64,000 nt of DNA from Enoplosus armatus (Eukaryota; Chordata; Actinopteri; Centrarchiformes; Enoplosidae): positions 22,009,241 to 22,073,240 of the forward strand of contig NC_092182.1 in the NCBI RefSeq assembly GCF_043641665.1, read 5' to 3'. How positions within the stretch are numbered: position 1 is the stretch's first letter; every line of letters starts with the position of its first letter. The translations under genes were made by a program, and so were the position numbers. Below, in pieces: positions 12,501-25,930 of this stretch. Under the pieces are notes generated by a model, which worked only from the letters and a program-made list of their open reading frames with translations, was not told the DNA's origin and made no database searches.

Positions 12501-15500
12501 ATCAGATGTGATAAAAAAAAAAAAATTTTGTTGCTGTTGTTTTTTGTGGCCTACATTCATAAGGCTGCACTGAAGCAATAACAGTACAAGACCACGGAGG
12601 CGGCAAAGTGTCTGAACTACAATAATCAAAGCAGCTTCTGTCCTCATGATTACAAGCCGGCTGTGCAGAAACGCACACGTTGTTTTGTGTCCGTTGGTTA
12701 GCCGAGACTGGGCTGCTGATAGAAGCTGGAAGTCAGTTTATAAAGTTCCTTTTTGGAGATAATTTCAGATTTGGGGATAAAACGTTTTGCCTGCAGCACC
12801 TACTAGTAATGTTCTGTATGTTTGCACTTATAGTATATACGGTAAACTCGCATGGCCTGACGAGATACTTTTGTCTGGGGTTTTCAGCAAATACACATGG
12901 ACGAGTCATTGGGGGGAGGGCCAGCGTTGTACACATTACACATGAATGAGCTGGGAGGGCGCCAACCGCAACAGAACTTGACTTCCAAATGAATAAATGA
13001 AGGCAATTAGTAGATCTGTTTACAATGTTGTGGAGACAGAAGTAGGTCAAACGTAGCAGAGACAGGAGGGAGGAGGGAGCCAGCAAGCCAGAGCCAGGGG
13101 CTGTCGCTGGTACCTACAGAGATGAGTCGGGGAATTAGGACATGAAAATGCCGTCTTTATTAGAGATGACTTATAAATGAATGTCATATTGAATCACAGG
13201 GGACTGGTGGGGTTTATTAGGAAAAGCAATGTTTTGTGATCAGTCCACCGTGTTTTATCTGTGGCTGCGTTGTGGAGGGGCAGCCCAGGGCGATGGGCTC
13301 TGCCTCGTAAGGCCCCTTCACAGAAACACAGACTCGAGCCTCAGAGGGCATAATGTGTAGTGCGGATGCTCACACTGCAGATACCCACAGGATATCTCCA
13401 CTTTGATGGCGCACAGTGAAATTTTGTGACAGTTGGCCTGTGGTTAATTTTCATCATTATGTTCCACAATGTAAATTCAAACAGCAGTGCTTCCCCCTGA
13501 CATTTCTCTCAGTCAGGGGGAAAAAAAATCTTACAACCAGTATTTAGATTAATGATACTAACACTTTGTGCGCTAGTGTTCTCTGGAAAGTGTAAATTGC
13601 TGCAAATTCATTTAGTTTTGTCGGCAGCTCTTCTGGCCTGTCTGTGTGTCCCGGAATGATTTTATATTAACAAAAAACGAGCCGTAATTGCCTTTTTTCC
13701 ATTCTTGTTGTTTAGTTCATTGGTCAGCGCAGATATTGCACGCTTTAGGACTCTCCAGCCAGCCACTAATCTTGATGGTGGAGTAGCGGAAGATGTCTGC
13801 AGGGAACAGTAAAACTGCACTATGTCATCGCAGTGCGCTCTGCTCTTAATAACTGCAGGATGCTGCGAGGGACCTGGGCAGGGGCAAATGTGACATAGGG
13901 GACCAATTCCAACACATCAACACAACACAGTCAGCAGCTTCCTCTGCAATGCATGCCATTATCTTAGAGCATATGCATTATACATGCAGATACAGTGCAA
14001 TATCTGAAATTGCTGTTAACAGCAGTGACCAGATGAAGGGCACTGCTGCCACAGTCAGATTTAACCATGCATGCCTTTCTCCTCCCGTCCCTCTTCTCAG
14101 CTCTGTCTCTCTTCCATAAATCTCATTGTCGGTCTTCCCTGGTTAATGGTGACCTCAAGCAGGCTCCTCTCTACTGCCGAAGCCCTCGTGTTGCATAGAT
14201 GATGAGCATAGAGGGGAAAGTCAAAGTGACCTCCAGCACTGTGATGAAAACCCATGCAGCTCGAGTGCAATAGAGGGTCTTCTATAATTCAGCGGCCGCA
14301 GAAGAAGACAGAGCGAGCTGCATTTTCTTTGGAACCACACAGCATGTGCGTGAGAGCCGTGCTTCAGCGGCTGCCCGCCACCCCTCATCCTCAACGTCGC
14401 TTAAGTGCAAGAAGAAGAACAAGGGGTAAACAGAGGCGTCCGACCGGGGCTCAGAGTGATCTGTGGACAGTGCAGCTGAGGGGAATAGAGAATGAGGGTG
14501 GTGAAATGTGAGCTCTACTCTCTAGCCCAGAGACAAGTACAGAACAGCTCTCCAGTTGTGTTTTTTCTACTGTAAGAGCACTCTCTCTCAGCCATTTTTA
14601 TTTGGCTCAATAACTACCAGCCTGATATTCAGCTTCCAGCATGGCTGTAATTTTATTGTCTGCTCCCATCTCCTGAGTTTCTGCCTTTTTTTGTCTGAGT
14701 TGACATTGCTCATTCTGTAGAACAAAGCTATATTTCTGCTCAGACTAATTCAGTTACAGATGTGCAGGGCTATATTGCTTTTGCATGCATAAATCATGGA
14801 GACCTGACAGGGGAAAATACATTACATTTGGCAGAAACGCAGAAACTGGACCCCAGCGAGTGTGTGGATGAGAAAAATAATCAAACACAGTGATGCAGAC
14901 CGTCCATGTGAAGCTGTGAAGCACATATGTCCATAATTCCCACACCACTGCACACAGAAATCAAAGAACTTATTCCAAAGAAGCCTGTATGTTTCCAAGG
15001 CTTCCTCCCTCTTTGCCCATATGGCTTCGTGGAGTGGAGGATGCCAAGGTTGGAGGTAGCTGGCACGAATAATTACGATCAAAGAAATTACAATGCAAAA
15101 GGAACAGCTGCTACCTCCACTGCTGACAAATCACTGTGAGCAAGAGGAGACGGCGAAAGACAGCGAGCGAGGAAGAGAGAAACAGGAAAGAGGAGGAGAG
15201 ACGGTGCATGTTCTACTATTCGACAACTTTCCCTCTAAGTATCTGCTGCTCCAAAACCCATTTAACATTTAATCCGCAGTGCAAATAAGGCCTTTGGTGG
15301 CCATTCACCCAAAAGCTGTACAAATACAAGCATCTGCCCAGATTATCTCAGTCTGTCTCCATGGCCAGTCCAGAACGGCTTGTCCCTAATTCTAACCTAC
15401 TCTGAAACTCTATCCCGTCTCCTAAGTCTCTGAATGTGATTTTGGGCAATTGCATAGAAATTTCCTGAAAATAGAAATAGCCTGGTTAAAAAGTACAGTA

Positions 15501-16559
15501 CCGTAGTGGTCCAGAGGTCAACCAGGACTGCAAACACAGGTGGATTTCACTCAAATTGAAGTTCACTGGGAGGCAAATGGGACCCAGGTTTTTCAAATCT
15601 TTTAACAAAACCCCCTTAAGAGATAACACATACTGGGGAAAACAGTAAAGAAGTTACACAGCAGAGAAAATTTCCCATCGCTATAACCTGTCCTTGATAG
15701 GACTTGATCCTCAAATTAATGTTGAATTCTCCAAGTCTATTAAGTAAGTCCAGTCCCACCTGGTTTGTGGCTGCCAAGGGCTGAACACTGTAGCAGTCTC
15801 GGATGTAGTCCAGGTGCTTTGGGCTTCTGGGACATGTTGTAGGTAACAGATGACTTACTTTCTTTTAAGACCAGCCCAAGCAGCTCATTCAGCAGGTGTT
15901 TGCTTGCCAAACGGTGGCTTTAAGATTCCCCCAAAGACTCTTTCAGCAAAAGTCACAAGATAGAAGCAAATCAGTGGCGTCCCCCTTCTGTAATTCAATT
16001 TGGTTGGTTTGAAACAAGCGTAAGACTTTTTATCTGTAACCTTGAACTTTCATAAATTCTACATTCTTCAAAATGGTTATATTCCAGCAATATGCAAATA
16101 CAGTGTTTTAGGAAAAGTAGAGTTTTAATGGGTGAATACGCAAAACTGCACTTCATGTTCTTTGAAACTTGGAAGTTGAAGGTTTTTCTGTGAAGGGACC
16201 AGTGAATGTGGAGATTGTTCAAAAGAAGCTGATGTTATTATTTATTGGGAATCTCTCGTACTTCTACTGACATGCCATGAAGAAAGTACTACAAAGATTT
16301 CATTTTCTAGAAATGGATGGAGTTGGAGGCGACATAGAAGGTTTTAAGTGGCGTGACACAGATTTGCTATGACTCCACCACATTAAGTTCAATTTCCATA
16401 CATTTTCCATGTCATATAACACATTTTCCGTGACCAATATTTGCATTTGTACTTCTATATTAAATTGTCACATTTTAATTGAAAGCTAGTTTGAATGTTC
16501 CAAGGATCCTGTTTCTTAGTCCGTTCATCATGCGATGTATGAAATCAAAAATTATGATT

Positions 16560-17005
16560 TTAAAGGTTGGCACCATCCATACCTGACATTAGCATTTATC
16601 ACTGCGCTTCCATAAAGTTAGGGGACCTTTTAAACAGAAAGGTCAAAATCGGTGCGGAAGAGGCAGAGATATCCTGATTTTGGTCCCTGACACTGAATCC
16701 TACATTTCTCACAATGCAGCTTGATAGCATCTTTTGTTAGACCCTCCCTGGCAGGTAAACATCCGTGTCCAACTCTGCGCCCTGAGTTTGTAACGCAGAC
16801 TTTCTGTTAAACATCTGTAGTCTCCAACCCCAACCTAAGATAACCCTGATGGTATCACCGGGGCTATTTTCTCAGACTGAAAGCTCCTCCAGAGCCACAG
16901 AAAACGTTATACAACTGTTTTCATGAGCTGAGTAGTACTTCTCATGACGAGTCAGCTGATCCTCGAGTAAAATCACCAGAGTACCCCTTTCAGAAAAAAA
17001 CTGAT
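16560..17005. repeat. Probable nonautonomous interspersed repeat (family F)
   Basis: It contains 'ataaccctgatggtatcacc' and 'ctattttctcagactgaaag' and a block of text I recognise from many teleost genomic clones. Part is shared with 4900-4945. Ends are approximate and no protein is encoded. Confidence 0.45.
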
Positions 17006-18229
17006 TACAAACTCTACAAACTTAAAAGTCATGTGTCGATACTTTCCCAAGAAAAAAAACATATGTGACTTCCTTCAACTTTGTCTGTGTTTTTTTTTAT
17101 GACCATATGCTGTTTGCTTACACCAGTGCCAGAGAAAACCATGCAAAACACACACATCAGCAAAGTTATTGCACTGTTTGTATCAACAACGGTGTGACAA
17201 TCTGGAGGCGATGCGCCATATTGCAAGACCGCCATCACTGCATGCTGAGTGCTGCCAAAGCTGCCATCTGGCAGGTGAGCTGCACGCTTTCCACTTGTAC
17301 CTCTCCTCCCTTTCACTTCTCTCCTGCGCTGTTTGTCACCACCTCTCTCTCTCCCTCTCTCTCTCTCTCTCTGTCTAGTCCTGTCTTTATTAGTCTTTCT
17401 CACTCCCGCTACCTGTCTCTTTCCACCTCTCACTCTCCTCTCTGCCCCTGCATCATCCCTATTCTCCACCTTTATCTACCTGTACATCCTCCTCCCTCCA
17501 GGCCTGGATCACACACTGAAACAAGAGGAAGCGTGAAGATCGAAAGGGGGATGAAGGAGAGAAGAGAGCGAGGACAACAGCATATCGGTCGAGCTTGGCG
17601 ATCTGCACTATTTTTTTCTCTCTGCGTTTCTTATTTACTCCCTTCACTGTCGGTTTCATATCACTGTTGGCGTCTCCTCTCTTTTTGACGCTTTCTCGCC
17701 TTTCCTCTCAAACGTATACACCCCTATGACACATTAGTAAATGCACACATGTACGAATGCACGCACATACAGTACATGCACACACATGCAAACGCTAACA
17801 CACAGAATGCACACACACACTGGGGGCTCTCCGTCTTCTTCCTCGGGCTGTAGCATCTGAACAGTCGTGTTTAATCAGTGTCTCCGTGGGCAACAGGGGT
17901 AGGCGTGGGGGAGGGCTGGAGGTGGGGGGTCTCCAGCTATGGGTAGGAGCAGTGAGCTGCTGTGCACTCACACACCGTGTAATTGTGTTACATACACTAA
18001 TTCGCCTGATGTACTATTGCAGCGACTGTGCTTCGCCTTTGCCCCTGACCCACATCGCGCTCCCTGATATTCAAATTACTCCAAAATCAATGTCACGGAT
18101 TGAACTGGTGGTCATTTAAATCAAAAGCTGTTTTTCACAGCTGTAGTAGAGTTTCTGATTTCTTCTTTTACAGTATAGCTCATTCATTTTAGAAGAAGTC
18201 CAACCCTGAACTCCTGGTTTGTGGGTGAA

Positions 18230-18885
18230 TGTGACAGAGACAGATGTTCTAAATTACTTTACCTACACTGGTCCGGTGTTTCCTCCTGGTTCAAAATAAT
18301 GCAGTTTCACCTGAAATCCCTCTACGTTCAAAACTGGTAAAAATTCAACAGTCAGCGAATAGAAATCAATGAATAATCAGAAACCCATTTTTGTGCTTCA
18401 TTTTGTTGGATGTGTCCTGTTTGTATCTAATCTGCCGAGCATCAGTCTGAGTCTACGTTGTGGAAAGCAGATGACAAATGATTAAAAAAAACTTTTTCTC
18501 TCTTAAACTGTCTAGCTATTAAACTGATATCTACCTCTGTAGCTTCAGTCACTGCCCAAAAACCATTTGTGGAAATTTGTTTGTGCCCCTCAAAGCACTG
18601 AAAAAATGACATTTGAAAACCTCGTCTTTCCTGAAAATCTATCCAGGTTGCACTGGCTGATCAACAGATTTCATAAAAATGATTTCTCTCTAGTTCCGGT
18701 GAACAATGAGTAAAAACTGACTTTCAAACATGCCACACCATTGTATTGGTGTGGTATAGACAGATAACTTAAGAGCCTCTCCATGTAAGACCAAAAGTAT
18801 CTGCATGGCTGGAAACCACAATGAGTGGGGGAACAAGGGGGAAAATATGTCTTTTGTATTCGTATTTTGGATAAACTGACCCTTT
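18230..18885. repeat. Possible nonautonomous interspersed repeat
   Basis: It ends in 'tggataaactgaccctttaa', a phrase typical of terminal sequences of teleost MITE-like repeats. The internal text looks noncoding with stops in all frames. No second copy was identified in the window, so both family membership and boundaries are uncertain. Confidence 0.3.
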
Positions 18886-19117
18886 AAAAATAGGTCTACT
18901 TAGGAGTTTAGATTGGTTAACGCTCAACTACATGACTAAGACTCCTTAGATAAAGAGCAATCATCACAACCCAAACCTCAGTTTCATTTATTGCTGTCAA
19001 ACACAGCGAAAGAGAGAGAGACAGAACTAATGTGATTCATTTAAATTCTAAAATTAGCAGGCAACTGATAAAGTACCCAGCACATGACTGGCATGAACAC
19101 GCCAATAGAGAAGCCAA

Positions 19118-19151
19118 TCTCTCTCTCCCTCTCTCTCCCTCTCTCTCTCTC
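19118..19151. repeat. CT-rich microsatellite
   Basis: An imperfect (CT)n run with CCT interruptions. A shorter GA run follows near 19234-19249. Confidence 0.9.
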
Positions 19152-20069
19152 CATGAGAGGCTTTACCAACTCTGGAGGGGCCAGGAGAATAAAAGCTAGT
19201 CCAACTGGCCGGCCAGATAAGCCAGACCAAGAGCATAGAGAGAGAGAGAAGAGGGGTTCATCTGGTTTGTATGAGGGGTGACAGTCAAAGAGCCATGAAT
19301 CCAACAACCAGCCCTCCACCCGCCCTCCTCACCCCCTCTACTACCACCCAAACACACACGCAGACGGAGGGAGGGGGGGGGGCAAACAAAGATGCACTTG
19401 GTCAACAGCATTGTTGAGGTTGGCACTGCTACAGCTGTGTGTGCACTCTAGTTCTTTCAGGCTCTGGCTTCATCTCAGCGCCTGCCCAGCCTTATCAGCG
19501 TCCCAGTGGCTTCTGCTCTGCCCAGGCTGCCAAGGCTGCACGAGCTCCGGCTGCAGGAGGCAGGAGGCAGGAGGCAGAAGCCAGGACAGCACTATCTCCA
19601 GGCTAAATACTTCACTCTGGTATTCTCCTGATGACCACTGATCTGGTGCGTAATCCACATGTGTAAAGAGTTCGGGGGAAATCAGCAGAAGCAGGCTGCT
19701 GAAGCAGGCTTTGTCTGAAGTCGAGTGAAATCTGTTCCTCTGATAATGCAATCATTTGCACCAAACCTTCACAGTGCTGCTCTGCCTCCTGTCTGTGATG
19801 GGTGCTGAAGCTGAGGCATTTACAGTCGCTCTGCCTTCAGAGCATCAGTCCACATCTGTTGGTTGTTACAGGTGGCCAGCAGAGAAATTATTTGATAATT
19901 TGCTCATGCAACATTTAATATAACACCTCGTTTCAGAGTGCACAACGTCCCTGGACGTGCTTCACTGCGTCCGAGGCGCGTAAAGTCTATCCAACTTTAC
20001 CCCTCTGCACACTGCTGGGCTGCACTACAGGCTGCTGCCCAGCTTAACAGTAAAGGATAGACTACTCAC

Positions 20070-20330
20070 CTTGAAATAAGAGGAGACTCATTCATGAACA
20101 GCGCAGATCCGGTTATTTCACTGGGATTTTTTGCGGGGAAAGTCCCGCGCCTCGGCCAGTCAGTCAGTGAATGTGTGTGGACGCCAAATACAGCGAGATA
20201 AACTGCCGCTTAATTTATTCTACGCGCTGCCGCGACGCACAGCCAGTAAAGTCATCTGGACAGCAGCGAGCATCTCTCCGTCAGCCGCTGAGAGGGAGCC
20301 GGTATCAAGTGACCCTCCCGCCTCGTTCAG
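20070..20330 (-). promoter_or_regulatory. plxna2: Candidate plxna2 noncoding exon 1 and promoter region
   Basis: On the minus strand the text CTTATTTCAAG|GTGAGTAG at 20070/20069 is a near-perfect splice donor facing the acceptor at 8892. The surrounding 19.92-20.33 kb is richer in CpG than its neighbours. An ATG about 25 nt before the donor would run across the junction as an 11-codon uORF and stop at TGA in the next exon, fitting a noncoding leader. The 5' limit is not visible, and the CT/GA repeat just upstream sets a practical boundary. The assignment to plxna2 is inferred from strand, donor quality and lack of another gene. Confidence 0.5.
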
Positions 20331-20366
20331 GAATTGATCATTTTCTGTAACAGGCTGCCACAAACC

Positions 20367-20397
<31 letters not shown>

Positions 20398-20437
20398 TCT
20401 CCCTCTCTTTCTCTCCCTCTCTCTCTCTCTCTCTGTG

Positions 20438-20477
<40 letters not shown>

Positions 20478-20490
20478 TCTTTCTCCCTCC

Positions 20491-20526
<36 letters not shown>

Positions 20527-20549
20527 GTCTCTCTCTCTCTCCCTCTCTC

Positions 20550-20591
<42 letters not shown>

Positions 20592-20605
20592 TCTCTCTCT
20601 CTCTG

Positions 20606-20677
<72 letters not shown>
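20367..20677. repeat. Long interrupted (CT)n/(GA)n microsatellite
   Basis: About 310 bp of CT repeats with CCCT, TTCT and GTCT interruptions. On the plxna2 strand it reads (GA)n and lies immediately upstream of the proposed first exon. Long open frames through it on both strands are artefacts of the dinucleotide repeat. Confidence 0.98.
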
Positions 20678-20682
<5 letters not shown>

Positions 20683-20954
20683 GGATGCCGGTGCTACATG
20701 AAGTCACCCATCAGTTCACTTGCACCTCACGTACAGTGCGCGCTTTTAGACCCAGCCTCCGTCGCGTCATCCTTTGGCACAACTTGAGCGCATTGCAATA
20801 CATTTTATGTCTTTCAGGCATGTGGACTCTTCAAAGTGATTGTCCATTTATACATTAAGGATATGAAAATTCATCTTCTTTAACTATGGAGACCAATACA
20901 TTCAATACGTGTAATAGAGATTCAACAGAAATATGTGTAGAATTTAAAAGAATT

Positions 20955-20972
20955 CATATATATATATATATA
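20955..20972. repeat. (AT)n microsatellite
   Basis: A short run of about eight AT units, 280 bp beyond the CT repeat. Confidence 0.85.
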
Positions 20973-21843
20973 ACGTGCCTATGTTATCAGCAGCACACAG
21001 GATGATTGCTATCTTCATGTATTTGTAAAATGTCTGCCTTCCAGGTGTACAATGGATTGGTTTATGACTGCATTTTGTATTTTGAGACATGTATATCTAC
21101 ACACCCTCTGAAATGAATGTAAAATGTGGTTTGGAAGAATGTGAGAGGAAATGATGTGACAGCAGCTATTAATCCCACTCACCCTGTCAGATAGAGACAG
21201 ACTTTTTAAAGTACGTAATAATAACCATTCACACATTTTACAGTGAATTCATATGTGTTATATTTTCATTCAGAAGTCAAGCTAAATGAACACAGCAGCA
21301 TGCACTCCAGGTTTCCTTTGAAATACTGCCATCTGTAGGCTGAATGATGCAGCCACATATCTTTCTGACACAAAGCTGTGATACAGGGCCTTTGTTTTAC
21401 AGAGGAAGCCTCATTATTGAGTCTTGTTTGCTTTCTGCTCCAGGTAAATGTTCAAAACACACGTGGCTGTGACTACTGAGGGTCTATTGTATGGTGCATG
21501 GATATCCCTGCCTGTGAAGGAACTGCGCACACACAGCCAGCCAGCAATGTGTCCAGAGGAAATTCACAAATACCACAGAACTGCTTATGTTGCTGAAAAG
21601 CTGAGAGGGCACTTCTGTCGGTTTTCCTGGTGCTGATGGGGGGGCACGCGCGGTCCTTCGGCCAGCTGTCTGCCCCTCATTATCTGCCGTTTGGTGGGTT
21701 GGAGATGAGTAGGAGATGTCAGACGGGCTACCTGTTAGGGTCGAGCAGCTCTGGGTGGCCGGTGGACTCCCTCAGGGCTGACCAGATGGCAGCTACTCCA
21801 CATTGGCCCCACGTCAGGTGCTGGGGTTCATGAGACCTTGTTG

Positions 21844-21845
<2 letters not shown>

Positions 21846-21882
<37 letters not shown>
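21846..21882. repeat. (CA)n microsatellite
   Basis: About 17-18 CA units, followed by degenerate CA-rich sequence to about 21965. Confidence 0.97.
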
Positions 21883-21888
<6 letters not shown>

Positions 21889-24299
21889 TATTGTAACGAA
21901 AAAACACACAAGCCTGCAGACATACAAACACATAAACACATAAACATACACTCGAGGCAGGCACACCCATGTTCACAGTTCTGGAAATGGAGATGCACAC
22001 AAGCAGAAGGGGGAAAAGTGAAAAATAGAAAAGCTCAGAATAAAAACAGCTTTTTTTCAGATCTATGTGTTGAACGGGCTTTTAGAAATGTGTGATGATG
22101 TGATTTTGCTTGCAAAAGTTTATTTATAATTGCCTCTCAGTATGAATTGAAATACTACCCTTCTCCAAATTTGTGTCTTTTTATCAGATCTAACAGTAGC
22201 GGAGCTAAAGTACATTGTATGTGAGTGACAGTAAACACCAAGCTAAGCATGATGATCCATGAACGACACACAGTAGTTGTGCTGTTTTCCAATCTTGGTC
22301 AAGGCAGTGGTGTAGACTGTGAGTGGAGCTGTGTTGTGGAAGATTATGTTCACTCCACAGGCTGAATTACTCACAACTGTCTAATTCAAGGGCAATTGCA
22401 GCTGTGAGTCAGTTTTCGAGCTGCAGTGCAAACTTACATTACCATTCCTTCAAGAGCTACCCTTGTATGTTCAAGACTCTGAAGAATAAACTCACTGCGA
22501 GGAAGAGCCACAGGTTAGCTGCTCAAATGAAGAACATCTTGAGACTGATGCAGATGCAGAAAACAGAATTATCTTTGAAATACCTCATTAAATCATTGTA
22601 ATTGAAAAGTGCTTTTTGAATTTGAGTTTCCCGTGAAATCTGTTACTTATAGCAAAACAAAGATAATGCTGCTACTTGTCTCGCTTCCCTCTAAAGTGAT
22701 AACTCCCTCATTCAACCGGTCTCATACGCCCCTGACACTCTTACTTTCCGCCTCATAAAGAAAACACTACTTCCTGTTTTGGCTCTGAATGTCGACATTA
22801 GACCAAAATCCAGAGGTGGAGAATTGTATAATGTGAACGTCATTCCTAGAATACTGATCTGTGGCTTATCACTGTTTAATTTTCAACAAATAAAACGTCC
22901 TGCTCAGTATGTTGGTCACAATCCTTGAAAAAATGTTAATACATATTTTCTATTTATGTAATAAATGATTAAATAATATTGGCTGATATATCCTTATCTG
23001 ATTTTTTTTAAATAACAAATATTGATATCTGTCAGGCTCTAGTTAGTTCACCCTCAAAATTAGAATAGTTGTGTTAGCACTGTTTTGTGGCATAACACCA
23101 GAAACCTGGCAGATTTCCACATAATCCACTTCAGTGATGATGCAGGGTGCAGTACACCTTGTACTTCAGTGGTGTTGTTAGCAATAATTGCGCTAATGCA
23201 CAAAAGTTCATACAGCAAATAAAAACATATAAGTTGCACTGTGATTTTCTCTCAATGCTAAAGTGCCTTTTGTTTTGAATCCTTTAGCCAGGATACGAGC
23301 TAATGGGACACTTCCATGCTTTGTTTTAAGTTATTATATTGCCCAAAATTACGAATTTGCCTCAAAGGACTACAACCTCTGTCCTTAGACCCTCATTTCT
23401 GATCAAGAAAAACTCCCTTTAACAGGAACAGCAGACAGAAATCTCAAGAGGAGGGATCCCTCTGCCAGGACAGACAGACAGATGCCAAATGCGTAGAGCA
23501 GACAAAGTAATAATTGTGAACTTGGATTATGGATGGTAAAATTACACTACTCTAAAATTACACACTTCATTTTTGCCTTAATGTCACACCAGGGAGGCAC
23601 TTGAGCTAGCCAGAGAGGCACCTGATCGGTTGAAATGCCTCGATTGTTAGCTGGAGTGCTGCTCTGAAATGAACTCTAACCCTAAATGAAATCCTGACGG
23701 TAACCTTGCACACAGTAGAGATGTGTTCATTATGATTATTATGCTTTTGCTCCGGGCTTATCCCATACACAGGACCCAAGTGGAGCAGCCAGCTAGATGC
23801 AATCTACTTCATGAAAATTACCATAACAACACAAAGCTGTGGAAGGAGGCAAAGGGAGGTGCATGCAGCAGCAATGAAAGAAGACCGCAGGCCCAATCAA
23901 GCTGTCATAACACACAGAATAATAACAACTGAAAGCCATTAAAACCTTTCACTGTGAACCGTTACACCTCGCTGTGCAAAGAATAGGACTGAGAGGCCCT
24001 CACATCCCTCATTTTGCCTAAACAGTCACATATACACACCAGGCTTTATCCAACTCACATCCATCATCTCCAGATTATAATGAGACATTCATCAAAAGGA
24101 GACTTGTGCTGGAAAACAATTATCTATCCCCTTGTCATTTGTTCCTGTTTAGACTTTTCATAGAAAAATCTCTTCTCTGTTGTCCATAGAAACATTTTCA
24201 GACATGTTTTCCATCCAAAAGAAAACTAAAACCAAGTGTTTTTTGGGTTTTTTTTTGGTTAGACAGATGGTTCATGTTCGGGTTAATAGCGTGCTCGTG

Positions 24300-24860
24300 T
24301 GGCTGTTTCAAATCCCCAAAGCCCGATATAGTTGATTCCTCTGTGCCATAGAGCTCCATTGTTGTCCAAAAACGATTAAAAACACATAATTGAGCCACAG
24401 CATTGCACTGACTAACATTTCCCTTCATTACCATAAACATAGACACTAGTTTATTTTGAGTCGATCCCACATACATACACCATCCTGCTGCTGTGAATAC
24501 TCACCAGAGCACAAAATGTGTGTTAATCCACGGCTGAAAATAGTCCCCAACAAAAGCACTATTTACTCCTGTTTGAGTAACATTTGCTAAAAACTACAGT
24601 TCCCAGCTGTTTTAGGAAGTTATTTGGTCTTTTTCTGTTTGTTTCATTTACATTGTGACCTGTTTTTAAAGATTTCTGTCTTCAGAAACAAATGGTCTTT
24701 TAGTGAGTGAGCCTTTCTGAGTGAGAGTCAGAAAGTATTGAGAGACAGGAACACGTTGTTGGTTTTGGTCTTTCCGTGGGCTTTTTTGACAATAACAAAC
24801 ATATTTTGCCAGCATTATCCTTTAAGAAACAAAACATTGCCTGGATTAGATAAATGTTTA
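24300..24860 (+). repeat. Interspersed repeat, family D copy 1
   Basis: Shared with 32640-33050 in the same order and orientation: 'attaaaaacacataattgagcc' against 'attaaaagcacatcattgagcc', then a 'ccatcctgctgctgtgaat' block against 'tgtcctgctgccgtaaaat', 'taatccacggctgaaaatag' against 'taaatccacagttgaaaatc', and a terminal 'accagcattatcctttaa'-like end. The divergence suggests two old insertions. No coding frame is evident. Confidence 0.65.
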
Positions 24861-25479
24861 AAAGAAATCTGGTGGGAAATTCTGTGGTCACTTTAGAAGC
24901 AAAACAGCATAACAGGTAAAGCTTTTGAACTTCTGACTCCACATTCATCATTTGAATATGTGGTAGACAACCTGAGATCACAGACACAACAACAGCGTGT
25001 CTGAGAAGTAAAACAGAAAATGGTCTGTAAGGTTCAGATATGAATAATAGCAGCCACACCGTTAACTTCATTAAGCAGCTGAATACAATCGACACTCAAT
25101 TGTGAATTGCACTATCACTATTTCGATATTGTATGTTTTCAAATCACTGTGAGACAACAGAGGCTGAAAAATGATAGAGTTGGTACCTGAACTGCAGATT
25201 TATCAGCCACAACACCTGCTGTGTTGTGTGATGCAACAAGAGAAACTGTCATGATATCTGCCAGACACACTGTGTTGCAAACAAGACCAGCAGTCAAAAT
25301 CCAGCGTTCACCAGAAGCCAGAGAAAAACTCTGGTAGCTGTGAAAGACCCCAAAGGTCCAACCTCAAACTCTCACACTTCTTTAAAACACTTCTTCAACA
25401 GAGTATCAACAAAACCAATCTCCTGTGAGCTCTACAAATCAGGGCTGGAAAATGGTGTAAAGGGAACGAAACCTAAATT

Positions 25480-25930
25480 GTGAGCAATTCATCGTTTGCT
25501 AAACTCTTCCCCTGAACAACGATTGTCCATTCGTAGCTTAGCAACCGTAACTAGGCATGGCAGGTTTGTCGAGCTTTGGATGTCTCCACATGCTGAAACC
25601 ATGGATGTATTAAGAGAGCTGTATATGGCGCTGCCGTTCAGCCTTGCTGGCAGTAAGTCCCAGTGGCCATTAACAGTACTGCAGTGAAAAAAGCTTTTTC
25701 CCCATAGACCCCCATTATAAAAGAGATACATGTTTGATGGGACACCTCAATCTTAAGGTCGATTGTTACACTTTGTATTCGGAATTTTTAAACCATGAAT
25801 GTTTTATATTTGTAAAACTTTACAATGTGAAGTCTGTGGGCGGAACAGGAACGTGTGGGCGGGGCCAGCGGACTAACAGTAACCGGTAATTACTTCCAAG
25901 CCATTTCATGATGTTCCTATGTTCCAAGAT
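25480..25930. repeat. Probable nonautonomous interspersed repeat
   Basis: The text includes 'gctgccgttcagccttgctg', 'ccccatagacccccattata' and 'gtgtgggcggggcc', which I recognise from repeated elements in many fish genomes. No second copy was found here, so the ends are approximate. Confidence 0.4.

Larger units (their letters stand above)
8893..20069 (-). other. plxna2: plxna2 intron 1 (proposed)
   Basis: About 11.2 kb lie between the acceptor at 8892 and the proposed first-exon donor at 20070. I find no protein-coding exon with both domain content and splice context. It contains simple poly-T/poly-A runs (9979-9994, 12513-12525), CT-rich tracts (17344-17374, 19118-19151), a MITE-like repeat (about 16560-17005), another candidate repeat (about 18230-18885) and a candidate regulatory block (9240-9500). 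Many short open frames, such as those at 10964-11443 and 17065-17688, are low-complexity or feature-free. Confidence 0.65.

Noticed and set aside
17065..17688. 207-codon plus-strand frame
   Set aside because: It owes its length to a CT-rich region and encodes Ser/Leu/Pro low-complexity sequence with no domain.
20327..20858. Long open frames on both strands (RE/ER-rich and SL-rich products)
   Set aside because: They are translations of the CT/GA dinucleotide repeat, which has no stop codons in several frames.
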